Below, one piece after another: positions 52,014 to 61,022 of a stretch of 64,000 nucleotides of DNA. The position numbers and the translations under genes are program-made. Location of the stretch: NCBI RefSeq assembly GCF_052857255.1, contig NC_135506.1:74661056-74725055 (forward strand). Direction: 5' to 3'. Source of the DNA: Amblyomma americanum (taxonomy: Eukaryota > Arthropoda > Arachnida > Ixodida > Ixodidae). The notes below the pieces were generated by a model that saw only the letters and a list, made by a program, of their open reading frames with translations, was not told the DNA's origin and did no database searches. The stretch's first letter is position 1; the number at the start of each line of letters is the position of its first letter.

Positions 52014-53059
52014 TAGAACAAATATCTGGATGAGTTGGAAGTTTTTCATGATGTTTATGGGGCGCAAGTGAAACAGGCAGTAAAGTTGCGCGTTCGGAAG
52101 CATAAAGTTACAAAGCCGGTGTTTCCGTCCACAGGATAGCGGGAAAGTTCAACAAACACTAGAGAGCATGCTATCGATTACCAATTGTTTCGCAGACGCA
52201 CTAAAAAAAAGCTAAACAATATCAGCTTTCAGGACCAAGCGCACAGTCAGCTTGCGCAGTATCAGGAAAGAACGTTATACTGGATACTGGCAAAGAAAGT
52301 AAGCCATAAACAAATGCCCTGTGTAGGAAGGTTTTAAATTCGATATAGGCAATGCTTATTTCGCCAACGCTACCTTTTAGAACGGCTGAAGTAGTGATTT
52401 TGTTCACTTTCTGAATATAATCACCGGAATGCACTGGTGCGCAACGGTGAGCAATTTTATTTTCGATAAATAGCACCGGCGTACATAAGGCTGCAGTACC
52501 GTGGGCCCCTGCTCACCCCTATTGGTTTCACGACAACATCGGTGCCGTCTGTCTAAAATATCATAAGGCACCTTCGTCTAAGACTTTTATGAAAAAATTA
52601 ACTGAGTGCAGGATACATTTTGGTCACAAATTTTGCTATGTAGGATCATTACACTCTTACAACACGACACACACAAGGATTGAGAGATAATTATTGGGGC
52701 TATTGAGCTCTGCCAAACCATGTCCTGTGTAAAGAAACTCCACAAAAGTGGCATCTCCTATTTGTATCTGGCTCAATTCCGGTCAGAGTAACTGACAGTG
52801 CTCCCATGTGAAGTCTGTGATTTTTTTTGAATAAATAAATAGCAAAGCAATTCTACTCTGTTTTCTGGTCACGCCTTTGTTGCAGTGAGCCGGCTTAAAA
52901 AGTTTCTTAAACGATGTTTGCATACAGTCGGCCGTTCTCTATAACAGCTGTTTCGAAACGCTCCTGAAAGAGCGACTGTGAAAAGTGGATGCTTTCTGCA
53001 GGATTGTCTTAAATAGCTTGTGTGGAAGCAGTTTTCTTAAACACTAGTTTTTGAAGCGT
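52014..53059. other. No gene seen
   Basis: Short frames only. No repeat ends recognised. Confidence 0.5.
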
Positions 53060-54205
53060 GCGCTAAGTACAACAGTCGTCGCGTAGACCAGAGAATGACC
53101 TTGAACGACCTTCAGCCCAACCATGTTAGCCGTGTATTACCATATATGGTACGAATATGGTGTCGAACCCTTGACTCCTGACCTTGACCCATGGCCTTTA
53201 GTTGACCTTTTTCCTTTGACCTCTGATCTTTGACGTTAAGATCATCCGATGGGGTGATATGAAGCCACGTGATGACATCCAATGGGGGTGTCTTAAGACC
53301 ATGTGATACCACGTCATAGCCGCGTGATCGTGTGGTTGTACTATGTAGAACGGCAGTCGCGAGGGTGCAGCGGAGCTGCCATGTATGGGCCTCAGACGCT
53401 TAGCAAGCGTGCTTGCTTTTCGCTGAATTGCAGGGTCATCCAAATTAAGCCACTGCCAACTCTTTCCACTGCCGCTAGGTCTCACGGGATTACCATTTTC
53501 GAGCAGCAGAGTTTTTGCACATTTTGTAGCTGGTGTCCAGGGCACAACACAGCGTATGTCTAGCACTCGCAAATGCTGGGCACTCACAGAGAAGATGAGC
53601 GATGGTCTCCTCACAACCACAGCTTTCACAAGCAGGGCTATCGGCCATCCCCTTCCGGAAAGCATAGTGGTTGGTAAAAGCAACACCGATCCAGAAACGG
53701 CATAACAATGTTGCTTCGCGAAGTGCTAATTTACGTGGAAGACGAAGGCGCAGTCCAGGGTCCAGTGCCTTGAGGCGGAGGTTGCAAAACTCTCCTGTGT
53801 TCCACGCTGAAAGTGTGAGCTCCAGCGCCAAAGGGCGAAGCCCACTCACAGCTTCAGGTCTTGATATTGGGATCCTCACTGGAAGTCCGTCGTTGGGAGC
53901 AGAACGCGCAGCTGCATCGGCCTGGTGATTACCAGTAATACCACAGTGTCCTGGCAGCCATTGAAAAATGATGTCATGACCTTTGGATACGGTGCCATGG
54001 TACAGTAGACGGATCTCAGCAACAAGTTGTTCCTGCGACCCGCGGCGTAGCAGAGCTTGCAGGGCTTGTGCCTCCATCCTCGCCCATTAACAGAGCAAAA
54101 GCTCCTCGGTCCGTGGCCACAGCAGTCGACTGCCCTCAAGGCATACAAGGCACTCTTTGCCTGCTTGAGAGCGACTGGATTGAGTGGCAAATTGTGACAG
54201 CGTTG
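53060..54205 (-). mobile_element. I-like LINE 3' end with RNase H domain
   Basis: On the minus strand: coding sequence from about 54205, stop at 53490, then a 3' UTR with TTTGACC repeats ending near 53060. The copy is 5' truncated at the GT-rich tract. Its 3' UTR matches the pieces at 2168, 34396/34690 and 56270, identifying one LINE family with at least four copies in the window. Confidence 0.85.
53490..54190 (-). pseudogene. I-like LINE ORF2 C-terminus
   Basis: The last 195 codons (54077-53490) are open. They give IIFQWLPGHCGITGNHQAD (residues about 36-54), which is the final RNase H motif with the catalytic His and Asp region, a middle segment rich in Arg and Leu, and CESCGCEETIAHLLCECP (about 149-166), the cysteine/histidine motif at the C-terminus of tick I-like LINE proteins. 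Upstream (54190-54078) the same protein continues in another frame as SALYALRAVDCCGHGPRSF, so a frameshift lies near 54080. The ATG at 54077 is internal to the original protein and not a true start. The first RNase H residues and RT are missing. Confidence 0.85.
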
Positions 54206-54535
54206 TGCGTGTGTGTCTTATGCCTTTCCCCATTCTCTCTTCCTCCTTTTAGTCCCCTAATTCTTCTTCCCCAGTGCAAGGTAGCCAACCGGAACCCCTT
54301 TCTGGTTAACATCCCTGCATTTCCCTCCTCCTCTTTACCTATCTATCTATCTGTAGCTGGTGTGTGCTTGAGATGGTTGTGCGTGTGTGTGCGTCGGTGT
54401 TCGCTTGTGTGTGCTCTTGTGTTTGTGCGCGTGTGCGTGGCGTGTTACGTGTGCGTCTTGCGTGTGCGTGTTGCATGTGCGCGTTGCGCGTGTTCTGTGT
54501 GTGTGCGCGCGCACGCGAGCGAGCGTGGTACGGAG
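54205..54535 (+). repeat. GT/CGTG-rich microsatellite tract, copy 2
   Basis: Contains TATC repeats (54340-54352) and an extended GTGTG/GCGTGTG stretch (54360-54530) about twice the length of its counterpart at 335-415. The overlapping 173-codon frame is low-complexity (VCV/CAC runs) and is not a gene. Confidence 0.85.
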
Positions 54536-56269
54536 AGAGACCGACGTTGTCGGAGATTGCTTTGTAGCCTCTGCAATTTCGACTTGTAATTAATGTGACC
54601 CTCTGATGGCCAAATGTTTTTTTTTTGCTGTTTGGTTTGGAACCGGCATAGGCTACATGCTGGACACCACAGTTTCATGCAATAGCAGAAATCAGGCGTG
54701 TGGCAGGGATTGCCTGCTCCCATTAGGGAATTGATGGGTCTTTCGGAAAGCCGGTGCATTTACTGAGATACAAACCAAGCAGATTGCACATTAGAGGTGG
54801 AGGCTCTGTTACGAGGTAATTGCTGTGACTAAGAGGTTGCCGCCGCAGGTGGATTTGCCGCACAAAGGGGATTTTGGTTCTTCTACGGCGAACTGAATAA
54901 GAGACCCTTATAAAAAAAGAATTTCTTTAAAAGCGTTTCATTCGCATGAATTAAAGCCGGCCGCTGGCCACTGGAACCTCGCTTTCTGCTTGCGCTCCCG
55001 ACGGCAGAGTGCGCTGGAAAGCAGTATTGTCACCGCTCACGTGCTCAGTTTTACTTTTGGTGCAAATGTACATTTTTTACATGTTGGCCTGGTAAAAATA
55101 AAAATGCGAAGGGACGTGACTAAAAGCATTTGTTGTTATCAAAGACTGGAATTCGAGAAGACAGATGCGCTGTTTGAAATAAATGTTGCGTTGTATGCTT
55201 TTCTCGCCGAAGTAATTGCTTTTCCGTCGAAACCCGAGCAAAGTGAGGCGCATGTTTCCTGTTGGCAATCATGAGCCGAACGAGCCACAATTTCTCAGCC
55301 TCGCGTTGAGCCTATATGCCTTATGATTCTCTCAGTGATATTCTTCTTTTTTTTATTGCAACAGTGTACCTGCCAGCAGAAGGTATTTATTTTAATCCTG
55401 ATCATGCTTCTTTTTGTGGCGTTTTTAGCTCTATGTGTCCTGCTGCGACCTCAGCCTGCGGCGGACGCACAGGTATCGACCGTTAATCGTTTCCCGTTCC
55501 CACTCAGATCGACCAACCTTTTTGTTTGTGCTTAACACTAACGCTTCGATTGTCCACTGCGTCCTTGTGCTGTGTTCGACTCCTTGTAAAAATATTTTCT
55601 TTTCCGCTCACGATACAGCTGCAACAATAGGAAGTGCCGGATGTTTTGTTTGACAGCTGCTCTATACACCCATGCCTCAGAAAAAGCGAGCAAGAGGAAA
55701 GATTGATGCCTTTCGTTCTTCAAGGTAATAGAGACGCAACACGATAAGGCGTGGGAAACACGGGAGTCGAGAACAGTACGGTTGAAATGTACAACAAAGC
55801 GTGTTTTGACCTACCCCTTGACAGCTGTAGAAGCCTTTCAGTGTCAAGAACAGAGTATAGAGTTGAGCTGAGACGCGCGTTTGCGGCTAATTATGGCGAA
55901 TCGTAGATGCGAAGAGTCTGTTTCTCAAGCTGCGCTGCAGTTGTGGTTTGCTTCCTGAGCACACAAAGGTGCAAGCTTCCATTTGTTGAAGCTGTAGGCC
56001 AAATGTCGGCGGCTAGAGCATGAACTTAAGAACGGGAGAGAGAGAAGGGAGCTTTAATTAAGCCTAGCTGCCTGTCAGTAATGACGCCTCGAATCTGAGC
56101 GCGTGAGACAGCGAGCTCCACTGCCAAGCGTGGTCGTCGTCTTATTCGAGGGCACGGCGATATCAGGCGGCGTGAAGGATTTCTTGAAGACATGCAAGCT
56201 GAGCATATTCAGATCAAGCCCTTGCGACGCATACAATCACGAGCAAAACATTTGAAACGAAAAGCTTCA
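54536..56269. other. Unassigned interior of duplication copy 2
   Basis: Counterpart of 426-2167. The open frames here are shorter (54990-55274, 55323-55535) and do not agree with those in copy 1. Confidence 0.5.
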
Positions 56270-56742
56270 CTACGCTAGGTGAAGCAGTTGTCGCTTAGGC
56301 CGGAAAATGGCCTTGAATGACCTTCAGCCCAAACACGTTAGCCGTGTAAGACCATATGTGGCATAGTTATGGTGTCGAACCCTTCACCCATGACCTTTAG
56401 TTGACATCTGACAATGCGTGACTTTTGACCTTTGATCTTGAGTTTACCTTTGACACTGGGTGACCTTTGGGTTGACATTTGACGTTTGACCTCCAGAATA
56501 TCCTTTTAGGTGCCGTGAAGCCAAGTGATGGCATACGATGGGGGTGTCGTAATGCCATGTGATACCATGTCATAGCTATGTGGCCGTGTGTGTAAATACA
56601 GAAAAGCTGTCGCGAGCGTGCAGCCGAGATGCCATGCACGAGGCTGAGGCGGTTAGCAAGTGCTTCTTTTCGCTGAATTCCAGGCTGAGCCAAGTTAAGC
56701 CACTGCCAATATTTTTGATGTTTGCTGCTAATGCTAGGATCG
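56270..56742 (-). mobile_element. I-like LINE 3' UTR fragment, duplication copy 2
   Basis: Matches 2168-2625 and 53060-53485. The minus-strand translation WQWLNLAQPGIQRK against WQWLNLDDPAIQRK in the 53 kb copy shows the homology, though the segment lies beyond the ORF2 stop in that copy and is probably non-coding. Confidence 0.75.
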
Positions 56743-58123
56743 CACCCGCATCCTCGAGGTCTGCAGCCGAGGGCTCTAATCAGTGGGACATCACAGTGGT
56801 GCATTTAGCGAAAATGATCTCGAAACAACTATCATACACAGGCAACTGGCATGACCCATCTCTTAAGCGTGTGCTTCCTATTCGAACATTTTTCCTTCGT
56901 GTACCTTACTATTCCAGACACCTGCTGTTTCTTATTCCAGCCTTTCTGTCGGAGTTGGCGCCCCATGTGGTCGCCGGGTAGGTTTTTCATTTATTGAAAA
57001 ACACTTATTTCTCCGCAGGGAGGTCTAGCCCTTGCATGAAGTCTGCGACCGCAGCTAATGAAATCTAACGCTGGGCTTTCCGAGCAAAAACGAATGCTTT
57101 GTGAAATGCTTTAGTATTAGTATTACCATGATCGCAAAAAGTGACCGTCGGCATGTGAAAGGGCAGGGTGAGATAACAAAAAATTAAAAGGAAAAAAATG
57201 TGAGGTCACTGTCCAAATTTTCTGTTGGCAGCATCACCAGCGCAGTGATGAGAAAAGTGGAAAACAGGGTCTAGTTTTAAAGCGATAGCATCAGCAGGGT
57301 CGCGATATGCGAAACCTGGCGTTGTTGGCGATTCGAAGACTTGGTTTAAGTGAATGAAAGCTGCTCGGAACCAATACCGAAGAGTAAAGTTGGTGGCTGC
57401 TGCACATCTGTTGTGAAAAAATGAACAACGTTCTAATAAATGGAACGTCGAATCGAAACTGCAATTGTCGTTAATGACAGACAATCAGACAATCGGAGTC
57501 ACAGTGCTAACAAATAGTCATTCGTATTAAGGGCATTGATTTCAAAGCTAGAAGCTATAGCGTATTTTTCTATAGGCGTTAGAGCCGTCATTGAGAGAAC
57601 ACATTTACAGTGATCACTCACTGAGCTATGCCTGCGAACGGTCTTCCAGCTTAGTATTGAGTAGACGCAACAAAGCTTGTTCATTTTGACTGCGACTTGT
57701 TGTTATAAATGGGCCGTTTGTGTATAAATAATGAACAATGAGCCTATCTAAGCGCTTGAAATCGCTCATTGTCGAATTGTTTATCACTATATATCAAGTA
57801 TACCTAGAACCAAACCCAACCAAAGTCAACATTTCATTTTATTTAATAGTTCAAAAATATCTAAGACATTAGCCGGTTCACATAGCCATCTGTTTTATCC
57901 GATACACCACGCTGGAAGAATTGCCCAGGTGGTGATTGAACCACACCGTATAACACAGAGGTCTATATTTTAGGCAAAAATAGCAGCAGTTATTGTATGT
58001 CGAACTCAAACTTCTATATTTGGTTTCAAGCTATGACCTGTTCCCTCAATCGGGCGTTGATTCTTATCTGCAAGACCTTTTTTGCGCCTGAAGGATTTAT
58101 TATAGCATTCAGAGACGGATTTT
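56743..58123. other. No gene seen; duplication interior
   Basis: Counterpart of 2626-3952. An open frame at 56559-56981 parallels 2541-2864 but starts at a different place and crosses the LINE 3' UTR. Confidence 0.5.
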
Positions 58124-58550
58124 AATGCAATAGCTTTAAAGACCACGTTCACCAGAAAATCTGGGGTCGACGTAGTCACCGTCGGCGTTGTGAGCAAAAA
58201 ATCAACCATGGCAATCTGGCAGGTAATCCGCAGAGAGCAACCTAGGAGGAAGGTGGGCACTTGGGTCACGTGACCCTGCGGCATCATCACGACCTGCCAA
58301 CCAGATTGTGAGCAAACTGCCCACCGTGGCAGGTGGCAGATAAATTAATGACTGGTCACTCGGGAGGGGCTACCTGAGCAGCACAAAGCCCACCGCTGGG
58401 AGCGCTTTCCAACGCAAGGCAGTTTCGCGTCGCTTAAGCGATGCCCTATAGCGCGACGATTGGTGTAAGGACTCTTAGGATTCTATCAACGTAGAGAATT
58501 ACCTTCTCCATACATGGTAATTATCCCCATTCCGCTATCGCCTCATACTC
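58124..58550 (-). repeat. Family D repeat, duplication copy 2
   Basis: Same as 3953-4380, with AATGCAATAGC at the left and GCTATCGCCTC at the right. It retains the GGGTCACGTGACCC palindrome (58263-58276) and the CTGCCCACCGTGGCAGGTGG near-palindrome. Confidence 0.7.
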
Positions 58551-58942
58551 TTAAGACGCAGTTTAAGTGTTCCCTCCAAGTTTTTTTCCCACTATCCATC
58601 GTCATTTCCCTCGGTTCTTTAACAAGTTTCTCTCGTGTTTCTCACCTGTGACACGATTATAGAGCGAACCCGTGCTCAATATCGGTGACTCCCTGAAATA
58701 GCAAAGAGCGCTGTAGCGTCCGCCAATCCGGACCGCCTGGCCTCACGAATGGGTAGCCAACGTTGTCTTCTCGGCTTGGTGGAGTACTCGCTCACGCGCG
58801 GCAACAACCGCAATTTGCGAGAGGAGTTGCATTACTCTCACGGCCAACTTTCTGTCGCACTGCAGGAGAAGCTAGGTAGGAAAGGGACGGAGGCGGGCCT
58901 TAGTCCCAGTGCGTGGGGCAGCGGGCTACCTTAGTGTTAGTG

Positions 58943-58980
58943 GTGGCACTGCGTCTGCTATTGTGGCACTGCGTCTGCTA
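58943..58980 (+). repeat. Two tandem 20-bp units at duplication end
   Basis: GTGGCACTGCGTCTGCTA occurs at 58943-58960 and 58963-58980 and is absent from the first duplication copy. Confidence 0.9.
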
Positions 58981-59264
58981 GACGTGTGGCGCATCGGCTC
59001 CGTCATTTTTTGATAGGAGCCACGGATCAACTCATCGGACCTTATCAATTTTACTCCCTTTAGATTCAGCAAGCTGACCGGCATTCGTGGACACCAACTT
59101 CATTCAGGTGGGCCCATTTTCACGAATTTTAGAGCGGATTTTCCTTCGCGCTTCTTCGCGCCGACGCTAAGCCTAACGGCTGCGCCGGCGCTCGGCTGCG
59201 AAGGAGCCGCTTCCCGTGTTAAGATGACGAAAGGGCTGCGCCACGCGGTTATGACCCGGACGCC

Positions 59265-60927
59265 ATGTCTTGGTCGACTGTTCCCGTCGCTGTCGAGCAG
59301 AATTCGGCGCCCGCGGACCCGATCCGCAATGAAAATCTTCTTCGTCTGGTTGAGCGCTGCTCCCAACGAAAGGCCAAGATATCGGCTAACGCCACGCCCA
59401 CCACCGGCAAGGCTGCCGCTACACACCCAGCTCCCGCCTGGCATGGAGCGCAGGGCTCCGGCCCTTAGGGCCGAAACACCGTGACGAAGTGGAAGCCCAA
59501 GCCTCTGCCCAAGTTCCACCAGGACGACTTTGTTATCGCCATCAAGCCCCGGGCATCACTAGCCATCCGGGAAACCTTTCAGCATGGCGAGCTCGGCGCC
59601 GCGTTCGGCGCTTTCCTCGAGGCGCCAATGGCGGCCGAGTTGAGCCTCCTTTTCTCCAAGGAGCAAAATTTGATCCTCGCTAGCACCCGGAACGCCCACG
59701 TTGCAGCCCGTCTGCTAGGTGACTTCTCAATCAAATCGGCCAAAGGTAATGTGCTGCTCCGCGGTCATCTAAAACAACATGGAGAGGATGTCTGCTATCG
59801 AGTCATTACGGAGACCACCCAAGAGACGTCTGAGTCAATTCAACATCACGTGCAGTGGAGGAATGGCACTGTACTTGACATCCGCATGTTCGGCAACTCT
59901 AATAAGGCCCGGCTCACCTTTGCCGGTACAGTGAAGCCTAGGTTCGTGCACTAGAACTCCTAGATCGTCTCAGTTCAGCCATATTTGCGAACTATTCCGG
60001 CCTGCAGCGTGTGTGGAACTGTCGGCCATCGGGCGCAATCTTGCCCCAACCCAACCCAAGATAAGTGTGGCCTGTGTGGACAGCAGGCACCCATAATGGA
60101 GGGGATGCGGACCCCTCACGAGTGTAAACCAAAGTGTGCGGTTTGTGGTGGCGACCACGCCATGAATTCGCGGGACTGTACTGCAAACTGTTGTCTCAAC
60201 AAGCGAGCCACCCCAAAGGCGTCGCGTTGAAGTTGGCGTTGAACCTGGCGTTGAATTGGCGGTTAAATTCAACTCGACGGGCAGGCAGCCTCGTCACCAC
60301 GGCAGCGCTGGCGGCGATGATTCACCACATCACGGTTCAAAGCGACAGACACCTCCTAGCGGGAAGGACGTCAAGGGCAAACAAGTGCCACCACCGCCCC
60401 CACACGGCGGCCAGGAAAAGCAAGCTCGCTCCCAAGTCAAGAATGGCCCGGCCGATGCCTGGGCCAACGCCGTCAAAAATGGCAGACAGGTGAGCGGTTC
60501 GGGTAGGGTTGCCTCCTCCTCCCACCCCCACTCCCCTCCCCCTCGCTCGGCGGCTGACGCTCAGGTCCACAACCTTGTAGGTTCTCTCCGGGCGCAAAAC
60601 GAGATGCTACTCGCCAAAATTGAAGCCTTCGAGGCTAGGACAACTCCCCCTCCCCCTAGTACCCCCACCGCGGAGGCTATGGAGAGCGAGACGGCGCCGG
60701 CTCCGGATCCTTTCCTTGCCGACATCGAAGCTCATCTTAATGCCAAATTAGATACCCTGCTTGGGGCTGCGATGGAACCCCTCTTCGCTCGAGTAATGGA
60801 GGCTATCCCCTCTGTGATCGCTCAACACGTCGTGACTAACTCCCGCCCATCTTGCAGAGCCGGCCCCCTTAAGGACATATCTGGTCGGCAATCCTATTTT
60901 CCGCCACGTAACTCCTCTCGAAGATGA
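59265..60927 (+). pseudogene. I-like LINE ORF1 (gag-like, zinc knuckles)
   Basis: From ATG 59265 one frame runs to 60230 with three in-frame stops (TAG at 59466-59468, 59952-59954 and 59961-59963). It encodes KWKPKPLPKFHQDDFVIAIK, an RNA-recognition-like region, then zinc knuckles: CSVCGTVGHRAQSC, CGLCGQ and CAVCGGDHAMNSRDC (about 60000-60180). After a frameshift near 60230-60256 a Pro/Gln/Ser-rich linker and a helical tail (HNLVGSLRAQNEMLLAKIEA) follow to 60927. Such proteins bind LINE RNA. An element with these stops cannot make full-length ORF1. Confidence 0.85.
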
Positions 60928-61022
60928 CGAAAGCAGCTGCCACCTTCCAGGCGCTGAGCTACAGTCCCTGGTGACTGGCTCGGGAGCAGCCTCACTTTCA
61001 CCTCTCACCCCTAAATCTGATC

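Larger units (their letters stand above)
54035..59022 (+). repeat. Large direct duplication, copy 2
   Basis: Same content and order as 1-4870. Differences include a longer GT tract (54205-54535), loss of the 306-codon frame, an extra ~50 bp near 57265-57315, and replacement of the segment after 58940 by a 20 bp tandem repeat. The right end falls near GATAGGAGCCACGG (59010-59022), matching GACAGGAGCCATG in copy 1. Confidence 0.9.

Noticed and set aside
54068..54589. 173-codon frame rich in Cys and Val
   Set aside because: It is the translation of the GT/CGTG microsatellite, not a protein gene.
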